Assembly (NCBI RefSeq): GCF_004331955.1
Contig: NZ_CP036532.1
Location: 1,302,001 to 1,366,000, forward strand
DNA from: Roseitalea porphyridii
Lineage (GTDB): Bacteria; Pseudomonadota; Alphaproteobacteria; Rhizobiales; Rhizobiaceae
Length of the DNA stretch: 64,000 nucleotides
Direction of reading: 5' to 3'
This document shows, piece by piece, positions 7,888 through 16,604 of the stretch. Each line of letters opens with the position of its first letter. Positions within the stretch are counted from its first letter, which is position 1. Below the pieces are notes generated by a model that was given only the letters and a program-made list of their open reading frames with translations, searched no databases and was not told the DNA's origin. The position numbers and the translations under genes are program-made.

Positions 7888-9876
7888 ATGGTAATCCATC
7901 CCGCCATACTCTGGTCCCTCGGCGCGATCTTCGCCGGCGCGACGGCGGCGGTCGCCGTCGATTTCGCCGGCGTGCGCACCGCGTTGCAGGACAGCATGTT
8001 CGTCGAGAACGTCGATCCGGCGGGCGCCGGAGCACGTGTGCCCGAAGGTGGCGCGGTGACCGATGCGACCGGCGCGAGCGGTGGCGATGAGATCGAAACG
8101 TCGGATCCGGCCGCGACGGCCGAAACCGGCGGCGATGATCCGGCCGAGGAACCGGTGACGCTGGCGCTCGCCGTCGATCCCGAGGAACCGCCGACGCTCA
8201 GCGACGGTGTGCCGGCAGGCGCGCTCACGGCGCCGGATGCCGGTCCGGCAGGGCGGCCCGACCTGCCGCGCTTCGATCTGCTGCGTGCCGAACCCGACGG
8301 GTCGCTGGTGATCGCGGGAACCGGTCCCGCCGACGCGAACATCGAGGTCCTCGCGGGTACCCGCACCGTGGCCACGGCGCGGGCGGCCGCCAACGGCGAT
8401 TTCGTGGCCGTCCTCGACGAACCGCTCGAACCGGGCGATTATCAGATCGTGCTGCGCGCGACGACGCCGGACGGCGTCGCCGTGACCTCGCTCGAAACCG
8501 CGATCGTCGCCATTCCCGAGCCCGGTTCCAGCGATGTCCTCGCGCTTGTCGAAGCGCCGGGCGCGCCGTCCCGGCTGATCACCACGCCGGGACCCGAAAC
8601 GCCGGTGCTGACCCCCGTGCCCGACGCCGATGGCACCGAAGCCGAAGGTGCTGCACCGGGCGAGGCGGTGGCGGCGCTGTCGAGCGACGATGGATCCGCC
8701 GCCGAACCGACGGCCGACGTTGCCGCCACCGAAGACGATCCGGAACCAGCGCGCGAGCAGGCCGACCGGACGCAGACCGATGCGCCGGGCGAAGCGACCG
8801 GGGAGACACCGGTCGCCGTCACGCCCGATGGCCCGCCTTTGGACACGGCCACCGCGCCGCCAGCCGTCGACGATCAGGTCGCGCCGGCCGAGGCGGAGAC
8901 CGCCGCAGATGCGCCGGCCGATGCGCCCAGGGAGGAGGCCGGCGAGACCACCGAACTCGCTGCGCTTCCCGAAGCGCCCGAGGCCGCCGAGAGCGAACCG
9001 CCGGTGCAAACGGAAGGCCCCGCCGATGTCCCGGCCATGTTGCGGATCGAGGCGGTGGAGATAGACGGCAATGAACTGTTCGTTGCCGGCGCGGCCACGC
9101 CCGGCACGCGCCTGCGCCTTTACGCCAACGCCATGCTGCTGGGCGACACGGTCGCCAGCGAGGGCGGCCGCTTCCTCGTGCAGGTGCGGCGCGAACTGCC
9201 GGTCGGCGACTACATCATCCGCGCCGATGCGATCGACAAGGCGACCGGCCAGGTCCTGCGTCGCGCCTCTGTGCCGTTCACGCGCAGCGCTGGCGAGCGG
9301 CTGGCGGCCGTTGCCGTCGCGCCGTCGGCCCGCCTGCCGCAGACGCCGCCCACCGTCCCGTTCGCGGACCTGACCCCGGCGACACCGGCACCGGGCGACA
9401 GCGCCAGCGCCGCGCCCGCAGAGACCTCGGTGACCCCCGCCGCACCGGAAACCGAAGCCGATCCCGTGCAGCAAGAGGCAACGGCCGCGCCCGATGATGA
9501 CGCACCGGTCGCCACAGCACCGGCGAGCCGCGATGCCGAGGTCGCTGCCGCGCCCTCCGATCCTGCCGAGCCCGTTGTCGCGCCGCAGGCGCTTGGCGTG
9601 CTTCAGGGGCCACCTGCTGTCGCCGCTGACGTGCCGCAGACGACCTCGGAACTGGTGCCCACCGGTGAATCGGTGATCATCCGGCGCGGCGACACGCTGT
9701 GGCAGATATCGCGCCGGGTCTATGGCGAGGGCGTCAAGTACACGACCATCTATCTTGCCAACGAACAGCAGATCTCCGACCCCGATCGCATCTGGCCGGG
9801 CCAGATCTTCGACGTGCCGGACGAGGCGATGGACGACGCCGAGACGGTGCATCGCGAGTTGCGCGCCCGCAACTGA
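7888..9876 (+). CDS. Membrane-anchored LysM protein with Ig-like repeats
   Basis: A 662-residue envelope protein. Residues about 5-27 form one hydrophobic helix (signal anchor). Two related beta-rich modules follow: about 128-200 (LRAEPDGSLVIAGTG, then EPGDYQIVLRAT) and about 385-455 (EIDGNELFVAGAATPG, then PVGDYIIRADAID). They are joined by long Ala/Pro/Glu/Asp-rich low-complexity linkers. The C-terminus (about 593-645) is a LysM domain with GDTLWQISRRVYG and RIWPGQIFDVP. LysM binds peptidoglycan N-acetylglucosamine, so the protein probably spans the periplasm to tether or sense the cell wall. This architecture is common in Rhizobiales but its role is unassigned. Confidence 0.87.
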   Translation: MVIHPAILWSLGAIFAGATAAVAVDFAGVRTALQDSMFVENVDPAGAGARVPEGGAVTDATGASGGDEIETSDPAATAETGGDDPAEEPVTLALAVDPEEPPTLSDGVPAGALTAPDAGPAGRPDLPRFDLLRAEPDGSLVIAGTGPADANIEVLAGTRTVATARAAANGDFVAVLDEPLEPGDYQIVLRATTPDGVAVTSLETAIVAIPEPGSSDVLALVEAPGAPSRLITTPGPETPVLTPVPDADGTEAEGAAPGEAVAALSSDDGSAAEPTADVAATEDDPEPAREQADRTQTDAPGEATGETPVAVTPDGPPLDTATAPPAVDDQVAPAEAETAADAPADAPREEAGETTELAALPEAPEAAESEPPVQTEGPADVPAMLRIEAVEIDGNELFVAGAATPGTRLRLYANAMLLGDTVASEGGRFLVQVRRELPVGDYIIRADAIDKATGQVLRRASVPFTRSAGERLAAVAVAPSARLPQTPPTVPFADLTPATPAPGDSASAAPAETSVTPAAPETEADPVQQEATAAPDDDAPVATAPASRDAEVAAAPSDPAEPVVAPQALGVLQGPPAVAADVPQTTSELVPTGESVIIRRGDTLWQISRRVYGEGVKYTTIYLANEQQISDPDRIWPGQIFDVPDEAMDDAETVHRELRARN

Positions 9877-9945
9877 TCAGGGGCCGGACCGACCCGTGGT
9901 TCGTGCGGCATCCCTCGGCAAAGACGGGTGGCCAGGGGTACCCAT

Positions 9946-9961
9946 ATCGTCTATCGTCGAT
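9946..9961. promoter_or_regulatory. Candidate ArsR operator (imperfect palindrome)
   Basis: The 16-base sequence ATCGTCTATCGTCGAT is an imperfect dyad (12 of 16 positions symmetric) ending five bases before the ArsR ATG at 9967. ArsR-family repressors usually bind dyads at their own promoter, so autoregulation is plausible. No clear ribosome site lies between it and the ATG, so the mRNA may be leaderless or start within the dyad. Confidence 0.3.
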
Positions 9962-9966
9962 TTGCG

Positions 9967-10329
9967 ATGAAAGACTGCATCCAGCCACCATCTCATGACG
10001 ACGATCGTCTCGCGCGCCAGCTGGCCGCGCTCGCCCATCCGGCGCGCCTGCACATCCTGCGGGCGCTGGCCTGCCGCCGCCGCAGTTGCTGCAAGGATGT
10101 CGTTGCCAAACTGCCGCTGGCCCAGTCGACGGTGTCGCAGCATCTCAAGGTGCTCGCCGATGCGGGGCTGGTGACGGTCGACCGCAGGCGGCCTCATTCG
10201 CACTATCAACTCGACCGGCGCGCGCTCGACGGGCTCGTCGGTCAGCTCGAGGGCTTCGTGGCCGCGTGCGGCACCGCTGACGCCGCCGCCGACCCCTTGG
10301 CAGAACCGAAAGACACATCCCTTGTCTGA
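9967..10329 (+). CDS. ArsR/SmtB-family transcriptional regulator
   Basis: A 120-residue winged-helix repressor. The recognition helix region LPLAQSTVSQHLKVLADAGLV (about 49-69) fits ArsR, followed by the wing VDRRRPHSHYQLD. Cysteines cluster as ACRRRSCCKDV (Cys36, Cys41, Cys42), where metal-sensing ArsR proteins carry the alpha-3 ELCVCDL-type site; Cys4 and Cys101 could complete a thiol site. A metal or metalloid, or a redox thiol signal, is the likely effector. The ATG at 9967 was preferred to a GTG at 9928. It overlaps the downstream Atm1-type exporter by 8 bases, so that exporter is its probable target. Confidence 0.86.
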   Translation: MKDCIQPPSHDDDRLARQLAALAHPARLHILRALACRRRSCCKDVVAKLPLAQSTVSQHLKVLADAGLVTVDRRRPHSHYQLDRRALDGLVGQLEGFVAACGTADAAADPLAEPKDTSLV

Positions 10330-12211
10330 CAAGACCGTTTCCGCCGATCGCGGCGCCACGCTGCGCACGATCCTCAACCTTTGGCCCTATATGTGGCCGG
10401 ACAACCGCCCGGATCTGAAGCGGCGCGTCGTCTGGGCGCTGGTCTGCCTGCTGCTGGCCAAGCTCGTTCTGATGCTGGTGCCCTACGGGTTCAAATGGGC
10501 AACCGACGCGCTCAATGGCGAACTGGACGCTGCGGCCTGGATTCCCGCCGTGCTGATCGCGCCGATCATGCTGGTCGTCGCCTACAATGTCTTCCGCATC
10601 GTCAACGTCGCCTTCAACCAGTTGCGCGATGCGCTGTTCGCCCGCGTCGGCCAGCACGCCGTCCGCCAGCTTGCCTACAAGACCTTCGTGCACGTGCACG
10701 ACCTGTCGCTGCGCTTCCATCTCGAGCGGCGCACGGGCGGATTGTCGCGCATCATCGAGCGCGGCACCAAGGGCATCGAGGCGATCGTCCGCTTCACCAT
10801 CCTGAACACCGCCCCGACGATCATCGAATTCGGCCTGATCGCCATCATCTTCGGTTTCGCCTACGGGCCCGAATATGTCATCGTCACCGGGGCGACCGTC
10901 GCCGCCTATGCGATCTTCACGGTTCGCGCCTCGGACTGGCGCATCCAGATCCGGCGCGACATGAACGAGAGCGACACCGACGCCAACACCAAGGCGATCG
11001 ATTCGCTGCTCAATTTCGAGACCGTCAAATATTTCGGCAACGAACGGATGGAGGCCGCCCGTTTCGACGGGTCGATGGCGCGCTATGAGCACTCGGCGAC
11101 GCGCGTGTGGACCTCGCTCGGCTGGCTCAATTTCGGCCAGGGGGTGATCTTCGGCATCGGCCTTCTGATCATGATGGCCTTGTCGGCGCGGGCCGTACAG
11201 GCGGGCGAGCAGACCATCGGCGACTTCGTCTTCATCAACGCCATGCTGATGCAGCTTGCCGTGCCGCTCAACTTCATCGGCTTCATCTATCGCGAAATCC
11301 GTCAGGGGCTGACCGACATCGAACAGATGTTCGATTTGCTCGACGTTCCTGCCGAGATCGCCGACAGGCCCGATGCGCGACCGCTCGACGTCGCCGATGG
11401 CACGATCCGGTTCGACGATGTCCGCTTCGCCTACGACCCCGAACGGCCGATCCTCAAGGGCATCTCCTTCGAGGTGCCCGCCGGCAAGTCCGTCGCCATC
11501 GTCGGGCCTTCGGGCGCCGGCAAGTCGACCATCTCGCGGCTCCTGTTCCGCTTCTACGACGTTCAGGACGGCGCGGTGACGATCGACGGGCAGGATGTGC
11601 GCGACGTCACCCAGACCTCGCTGCGCGCCGCCATCGGCATGGTCCCGCAGGACACGGTGCTGTTCAACGACACGATCGCCTACAACATCCGTTACGGCCG
11701 GCCCGACGCCAGCGACGAGGACGTGCACCAGGCCGCCGAGATGGCGCAGATCGCCGATTTCATCGACGGTCTTCCGCAGGGCTACGAGACGATGGTCGGC
11801 GAGCGTGGCCTGAAGCTGTCGGGCGGCGAGAAGCAGCGCGTCGCCATCGCCCGCACCATCCTCAAGGCGCCGCCGATCCTGATCCTCGACGAGGCGACCT
11901 CGGCCCTCGACACGGCGACCGAGCAGGAAATCCAGGCCTCGCTCGACCTGGTCTCGCGCGGTCGCACCACGCTCGTCATCGCCCACCGGCTGTCGACCGT
12001 GATCGGCGCCGACGAGATCATCGTGCTCCGCGACGGGCAGATCGCCGAGCGCGGCAAGCACGCCGATCTGCTGGCGATCCCGGACGGCCTTTATGCGCAG
12101 ATGTGGACGCGCCAGTCCGAGGCGATCGAGGCCGAGACGCGCTGGCGCAAGGCGCGCGAGGAGGACGAGATGGGCATCATCGTGCGCCGGCCGCCGGTCT
12201 CGCCGACCTGA
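10322..12211 (+). CDS. Atm1/HMT-type ABC exporter (fused permease-ATPase)
   Basis: A 629-residue half-transporter that works as a homodimer in the inner membrane. The start is a TTG at 10322 inside the ArsR gene; the next in-frame ATG (codon 24) would cut into the conserved WPYMWPDNRPDLKRR region. Six helices occupy about 35-330. The ATPase has Walker [10 protein letters not shown] (about 396-404), signature LSGGEKQR (about 499-506), Walker B ILILDEAT and the H-loop in VIAHRLSTV. Bacterial Atm1 homologues export glutathione conjugates and confer heavy-metal tolerance. Regulation by the coupled ArsR fits a metal-detoxification role; mitochondrial-type Fe/S-precursor export is the alternative. 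Confidence 0.93.
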   Translation: MSDKTVSADRGATLRTILNLWPYMWPDNRPDLKRRVVWALVCLLLAKLVLMLVPYGFKWATDALNGELDAAAWIPAVLIAPIMLVVAYNVFRIVNVAFNQLRDALFARVGQHAVRQLAYKTFVHVHDLSLRFHLERRTGGLSRIIERGTKGIEAIVRFTILNTAPTIIEFGLIAIIFGFAYGPEYVIVTGATVAAYAIFTVRASDWRIQIRRDMNESDTDANTKAIDSLLNFETVKYFGNERMEAARFDGSMARYEHSATRVWTSLGWLNFGQGVIFGIGLLIMMALSARAVQAGEQTIGDFVFINAMLMQLAVPLNFIGFIYREIRQGLTDIEQMFDLLDVPAEIADRPDARPLDVADGTIRFDDVRFAYDPERPILKGISFEVPAGKSVAIVGPSGAGKSTISRLLFRFYDVQDGAVTIDGQDVRDVTQTSLRAAIGMVPQDTVLFNDTIAYNIRYGRPDASDEDVHQAAEMAQIADFIDGLPQGYETMVGERGLKLSGGEKQRVAIARTILKAPPILILDEATSALDTATEQEIQASLDLVSRGRTTLVIAHRLSTVIGADEIIVLRDGQIAERGKHADLLAIPDGLYAQMWTRQSEAIEAETRWRKAREEDEMGIIVRRPPVSPT

Positions 12212-12229
12212 CCGCGGTTCCCCTTGCGC

Positions 12230-12616
12230 TCATCGGCGTCCGCAATAGGCGTAGTCCTTGCCGCGCCCCGGGCCATCGAGGACCGTGAAGCGTTCCGGGC
12301 TGTGCTTGACGATGCGCAGTTCGAAACTCGTCGGCATGCCTTCGCTCGTGCAGGTCAGCGTTGCCCGGTACTCGCCCGGCTCCGGTTGCCGCACATTGCC
12401 GATCCGGCAGAATGACTCATACATGCTGAACGTGCCGCGTCCGATCTCGATGAAGCTGTCCTCGACCGGTCCGGGCGGTGCCATCGCGCAGACCCCGTCG
12501 CCGGTGGCCCACAACCCATGGCTCAGCGGCAGCCGCAACTCCTCCGCACTTGCCGCGCCGAGAGCCGAAGCAAGGACGAGGACCGTCACCGCGACTGATT
12601 TTCGATCGTGTGCCAT
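12230..12616 (-). CDS. Small secreted cysteine-containing protein of unknown function
   Basis: A 128-residue protein with a signal peptide (VAVTVLVLASALGAASA, cleavage after Ala24 or so). The mature part holds four cysteines (in GVCAMAPP, SFCRIG, LTCTSE and YAYCGRR), enough for two disulfides, and alternates short beta-like segments. I do not recognise a named family. Similar short periplasmic proteins occur in Rhizobiales. It is convergent with the Atm1 exporter (18 bases apart) and divergent from psd. Both the signal peptide and the stable frame support a real gene. Confidence 0.7.
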   Translation of the reverse strand: MAHDRKSVAVTVLVLASALGAASAEELRLPLSHGLWATGDGVCAMAPPGPVEDSFIEIGRGTFSMYESFCRIGNVRQPEPGEYRATLTCTSEGMPTSFELRIVKHSPERFTVLDGPGRGKDYAYCGRR

Positions 12617-12745
12617 GCCTGTTCCCCCAAGATACGCTCAGGCTATCGCAGAACCATGCGGATTTGAACGCAGCCGGTCGGTTCGCTTGCATAAGGGCAG
12701 GGCGCGCAATATGTCCGGAGCCGAACCTTCGCGCCCGGAGCGTCC

Positions 12746-13447
12746 ATGCAGAACCTGCTCGACACGATCACAAAGGCCTTCGTGCCCGTCCGCCGCGAAG
12801 GCTTGCCTTTCGTTGCCGCCTTCTTCGCCGGCGCCGTGCTGCTCGGCCTTCTGTGGGACCCGCTGTTCTGGATCGGCCTGGCGCTGACCGCATGGTGCGC
12901 CTACTTCTTCCGCGACCCCGAGCGCGTTACGCCACTTGACGACGCGCTCGTCGTCAGCGCCGCCGACGGCATCGTCTCGGCGGTCGGGCCTGCCGTTCCG
13001 CCGGCCGAACTGGACCTCGGCGACGGCGAACGGCTGCGCATCTCGGTCTTCATGAATGTCTTCTCGGTGCATGTGAACCGGGCGCCGGTGCGCGGCCGCA
13101 TAACCACGCTCGCCTACCGGCCGGGCAGCTTCGTCAACGCCGATCTCGACAAGGCCAGCCGCGAGAACGAGCGTCAGGGCTTCGTCTTCGACAGTCCGAA
13201 CGGACCCGTCGCGGCGGTGCAGGTGGCCGGCCTCGTCGCCCGCCGCATCGTCGGCTTCTGCGAGGAGGGCGACGAACTCGGTGCCGGCGAACGCATTGGT
13301 CTGATCCGCTTCGGCTCGCGCCTCGATGTCTACCTGCCCGAGGGCGCCGAGCCGCAGGTGTTCGTCGGCCAGCTTGCCGTTGCCGGCGAAACCGTGATCG
13401 CCGCGTTCGGCCGGCCAAGGCCCGCGCCCGTCACCCGGGTGTCCTGA
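12746..13447 (+). CDS. psd: Phosphatidylserine decarboxylase
   Basis: A 233-residue proenzyme of the short PSD-A class found in rhizobia. It makes phosphatidylethanolamine from phosphatidylserine at the inner membrane. An N-terminal hydrophobic stretch (about 22-55) anchors it. The conserved AADGIVS, the [15 protein letters not shown] block and the self-cleavage site [10 protein letters not shown] are present; Ser at about 191 would become the pyruvoyl group after cleavage between Gly and Ser. Two bases separate it from pssA, the preceding step of the pathway, forming a psd-pssA operon as in Sinorhizobium. Confidence 0.95.
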   Translation: MQNLLDTITKAFVPVRREGLPFVAAFFAGAVLLGLLWDPLFWIGLALTAWCAYFFRDPERVTPLDDALVVSAADGIVSAVGPAVPPAELDLGDGERLRISVFMNVFSVHVNRAPVRGRITTLAYRPGSFVNADLDKASRENERQGFVFDSPNGPVAAVQVAGLVARRIVGFCEEGDELGAGERIGLIRFGSRLDVYLPEGAEPQVFVGQLAVAGETVIAAFGRPRPAPVTRVS

Positions 13448-13449
13448 CC

Positions 13450-14313
13450 ATGTCGATGGACGATGCTTTCCCGCCGTTCGAACCTGACGGTCCCGAGCGC
13501 GATCCGGACAATGGCGACGACGCGGCCCGCAAGCGGCGGCTGCGGGAAATCCCGCTGCGCTTCGTCGTGCCCAACATCATTACCGTGCTTGCCATCTGCG
13601 CCGGTCTGTCCGCCGTGCGCATGGCGTTCGAGGAACGCTTCGACGTGGCGATCGGCCTGGTGCTGCTGGCCGCCGTGCTGGACGGGCTCGACGGGCGCAT
13701 GGCCCGGCTGGTCAAGGGCACATCGCGGTTCGGCGCGGAGATGGATTCACTCGCCGACGCGGTCAATTTCGGTGTCGTGCCGGCGCTCGTGCTCTACATC
13801 TTCGTGCTCGACGAGGCGGCCCAGTTCGGCTGGATCGCGGCCCTTCTCTACGTCATCGCCTGCACGCTGCGGTTGGCCCGGTTCAACGTGATGGCCGGCG
13901 ACAGCAACCGGCCGCGCTGGCAGCAGGCCTATTTCGTCGGCATTCCCGCGCCGGGCGGCGCGCTGGTGGTGCTGTTGCCGGTCTATCTGGGATTTCTGGG
14001 CTTTTCGCCGGGCTGGTTCACCGCCTCGGTGGTCTCGGTCTTCACCATCGTCATCGGCTTTCTGATGGTTTCCAACCTGCCGGTCTGGTCGGGCAAGACG
14101 CTCGGCGCGCGCGTGCCGCGCACGGCCGTGATGCCGCTGATCCTGACCGTGGTGCTCTATGTCGCCGCGCTCGCCAACTTCACCTGGTCGACGCTGACGC
14201 TTTCGGCGATCGCCTACCTTTGCTTTTTGCCTTTTTCGGTACGTCTTTGGCGCCGCCAGGCGCGTCGTCACGCGGCGCGGACGACCCCGTCACCCGACGC
14301 CCCAGACGCTTGA
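13450..14313 (+). CDS. pssA: CDP-diacylglycerol--serine O-phosphatidyltransferase
   Basis: A 287-residue integral membrane enzyme making phosphatidylserine from CDP-diacylglycerol and serine. The CDP-alcohol phosphotransferase motif DGLDGRMARL...G..MDSLAD (from about residue 78) has all three catalytic Asp. About seven hydrophobic helices follow. The N-terminal 30 residues are acidic and soluble. The C-terminal 45 codons lie inside the 3' end of the convergent acyl-ACP synthetase gene: a 134-base antisense overlap at 14180-14313. The tail there (RRQARRHAARTTPSPDAPDA) is basic and low complexity, so the overlap may reflect read-through extension. Confidence 0.95.
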   Translation: MSMDDAFPPFEPDGPERDPDNGDDAARKRRLREIPLRFVVPNIITVLAICAGLSAVRMAFEERFDVAIGLVLLAAVLDGLDGRMARLVKGTSRFGAEMDSLADAVNFGVVPALVLYIFVLDEAAQFGWIAALLYVIACTLRLARFNVMAGDSNRPRWQQAYFVGIPAPGGALVVLLPVYLGFLGFSPGWFTASVVSVFTIVIGFLMVSNLPVWSGKTLGARVPRTAVMPLILTVVLYVAALANFTWSTLTLSAIAYLCFLPFSVRLWRRQARRHAARTTPSPDAPDA

Positions 14314-16513
14314 GCATCGCCATCACCCGCTCCTGCAGCGTCACATAGTCGGTCTTTCCCGACCCCAGCACGGGAATGTCCTCCATCTCGACGATGTCGG
14401 ACGGCACCATAAGCTTGGTCATGCCCTCTTCCTGCGTCTTCCTGGCGATGCGCTGCCGGTCGGCCTGCTTGGTCGTCGTTGCAAGCACGATCTTTTCGCC
14501 CTTGCGCCGGTCGGCGACCGAAAGCGCCGCGTGCCGGTCCGCCGGCCACAGCGACTGGACGAGCATCTCCACCGCGCCCAGCGAGACCATCTCGCCGCCG
14601 ATCTTGGCGAAGCGCTTGGCCCGGCCGCGCACCTCGATGAAGCCTTCATGGTCGATATGGACGATGTCGCCGGTATCGTACCAGCCGTCCTCGAGCGGCT
14701 GGATCTCGCCGGGCCGGTCGGCCTTCAGATAGCCGATCATCACGTTGGGGCCCTTCACCCACATGCGCGCGCCACCCTCGATCCCCTCGACGGGCTCGAG
14801 CCGGATGTCGATGCCCGGCAGCGCCCGGCCGACCGAGCCGAGCCGGTGGTGGGTGGCCGAATTGACCGCCACCACGGGCGAAGCCTCGGTCATGCCGTAG
14901 CCCTCGAGGATCGCGCAACCGAACCGCTCGCGATAAAGCTCCTGCGTCTCGTAGCGCACCGCCTCGGCGCCGGCGACGACGAAGCGCAGTGAGGCGAAAT
15001 CGGTGTCCCGCGCGGTCCGGGCATAGCCGGCCAGGAACGTGTCGGTGCCGAACATGATGGTCGGCTGGGCGCGTGCGGCGACCTGCGGGATCAGCTTGTA
15101 GTGAAGCGGCGAGGGATAGAGGAACAGCCGCACGCCATAAAGGAGCGGCAGCACCATGCCGCCCGTCAGCCCGAACGAGTGGAACAGCGGCAGCACGTTG
15201 AACAGGCTGTCGGTGACAGAGATCGAAACGCGAGCCTCCGACTGGGCCGCGTTGACGACCAGATTGCGGTGCGACAGCACCACGCCCTTCGGTGCGCCCT
15301 CGGTGCCCGAGGTGAACAGGATCACCGCCGGCGCTTTCGGATCGGCATGGCGAACAGGCCGCGACCATTGCAGCGCCGCCGACAGCTTCTCGGCCGTCGT
15401 CACGCTGGCCCGCACGTCCTCCAGCCAGACGATCCTGGTGCCATTGTCCTCGATCGCGTCGACGAGCGGCTGCAGTTCGGCCTTCTCGATGAAGGCGCGC
15501 GAGGACAGCACCGTGCGCATCTTCGCGGTCTCGATCGCCGAGACCACGTTGCGGGCGCCCGCGGTATAGTTGAGCATGGCGGCCACCCGGCCGGCCGACT
15601 GCAGGGCGAAGAAGGTGACCGCGGCGCCGTTGGCGTTCGGCAGCAGAACGCCGAGCGCTTCGCCCTTCTCCGACATCGCCGCAAAGCGCTTCGCCAGCAC
15701 CCGCGCGCCGATCAGCGCGCGCTTGTAGGTCAGCGCGCCGGTCACCGTGTCTTCGAGGATCGTGCGGCCGGGGCCATAGGTGCGCGCGGCGGACACGAAG
15801 GCCTCGAACAGCGTCTGATCGAGGTCGGCCGAGGTGAAGCGCAGTTCGGCCATCCGGTCGAACAGCGCGTTTGCCGGCGTGGTCCATTCCCGACCGCGCA
15901 TGGCGACGATGTCGCTCATCGGCGCGGCGGGCAGGGCATGCAGGCGCAGCTTCGGCCACAGCGCGCGCGGCGCCTTGTCTTCGGCGGTGAAGGAGGAACG
16001 CAGGAACCGCGAATTGCGCACGGTCACCGGAACGATCGTCGCGCCGGTCTTGCGGGCCAGCAGCGCCACGCCCCGATAGAGCCGGAAGGCCGCACGGTCG
16101 GGCTCGACCGCGTCGGGGAAATAGACGGCCAGCCGCCCACCGCGCTTGAGATGGGTGATGAGCCGCCGGTTGGCGAGCATCTTCTCCTTGTCGAAGACCA
16201 CCGCCTTGCCCAGCGAACGGTAGGCGCCCACTATGAAATGATCCGCGGAGGCCGGATCGAGCACGTGCAGCGTGTCGTCGGGCAGGGCGGCGAGGCAGAT
16301 TGCCGGGTCGAGCCGGGCCTGTTCGTTGACGGCGAAGATGACCGGGCCATCGCTGTTGCGGACCGGTTGCAGCCCGCGCGTGTCGAGCCGCGTCAGCAGT
16401 TTCAGCGGCACCAGCGCGAGCGCCTGACGCCAGCTCGTGCCAAGCCTGCGCTGTTCGCGAAACGCGATGAAGGCCACGGCCGCGATCGCGACCGCCAGCA
16501 ACGCCCAAGCCAT
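14180..16513 (-). CDS. Acyl-ACP synthetase with degenerate PlsC-like domain (Aas-like)
   Basis: A 777-residue bifunctional-looking protein. Residues 1-20 are a membrane helix. Residues about 40-225 match a PlsC acyltransferase, but the catalytic HxxxxD site reads NEQARLD (63-69), with Glu in place of His, and the FPEG site reads FPDA (132-135), so acyl transfer is probably lost. Residues about 230-740 are an ANL adenylating enzyme: LFTSGTEGAPKG (399-410), GYGMTEASPVV, GWYDTGD, and the A10 lysine in GSGKTDYV. It resembles Aas, which reactivates fatty acids to acyl-ACP for lysophospholipid repair. It lies convergent to psd-pssA, with which it overlaps. Expected activity is acyl-ACP or acyl-CoA ligation only. 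Confidence 0.86.
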   Translation of the reverse strand: MAWALLAVAIAAVAFIAFREQRRLGTSWRQALALVPLKLLTRLDTRGLQPVRNSDGPVIFAVNEQARLDPAICLAALPDDTLHVLDPASADHFIVGAYRSLGKAVVFDKEKMLANRRLITHLKRGGRLAVYFPDAVEPDRAAFRLYRGVALLARKTGATIVPVTVRNSRFLRSSFTAEDKAPRALWPKLRLHALPAAPMSDIVAMRGREWTTPANALFDRMAELRFTSADLDQTLFEAFVSAARTYGPGRTILEDTVTGALTYKRALIGARVLAKRFAAMSEKGEALGVLLPNANGAAVTFFALQSAGRVAAMLNYTAGARNVVSAIETAKMRTVLSSRAFIEKAELQPLVDAIEDNGTRIVWLEDVRASVTTAEKLSAALQWSRPVRHADPKAPAVILFTSGTEGAPKGVVLSHRNLVVNAAQSEARVSISVTDSLFNVLPLFHSFGLTGGMVLPLLYGVRLFLYPSPLHYKLIPQVAARAQPTIMFGTDTFLAGYARTARDTDFASLRFVVAGAEAVRYETQELYRERFGCAILEGYGMTEASPVVAVNSATHHRLGSVGRALPGIDIRLEPVEGIEGGARMWVKGPNVMIGYLKADRPGEIQPLEDGWYDTGDIVHIDHEGFIEVRGRAKRFAKIGGEMVSLGAVEMLVQSLWPADRHAALSVADRRKGEKIVLATTTKQADRQRIARKTQEEGMTKLMVPSDIVEMEDIPVLGSGKTDYVTLQERVMAMLKRLGRRVTGSSAPRDDAPGGAKDVPKKAKSKGRRSPKASASTR

Positions 16514-16604
16514 GCAAGTTCCTCCCGATCGGCTTTGCGTCTTCAGATGACGTTAGCGCATCGGGGCACAGCGTCAATCAAGCCGTATCGCAAGGGAGTG
16601 TCCG

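Noticed and set aside
10145..12061. 638-codon frame antisense to the Atm1 exporter
   Set aside because: Asp/Arg/His-rich shadow with no domains; the exporter frame has every ABC motif.
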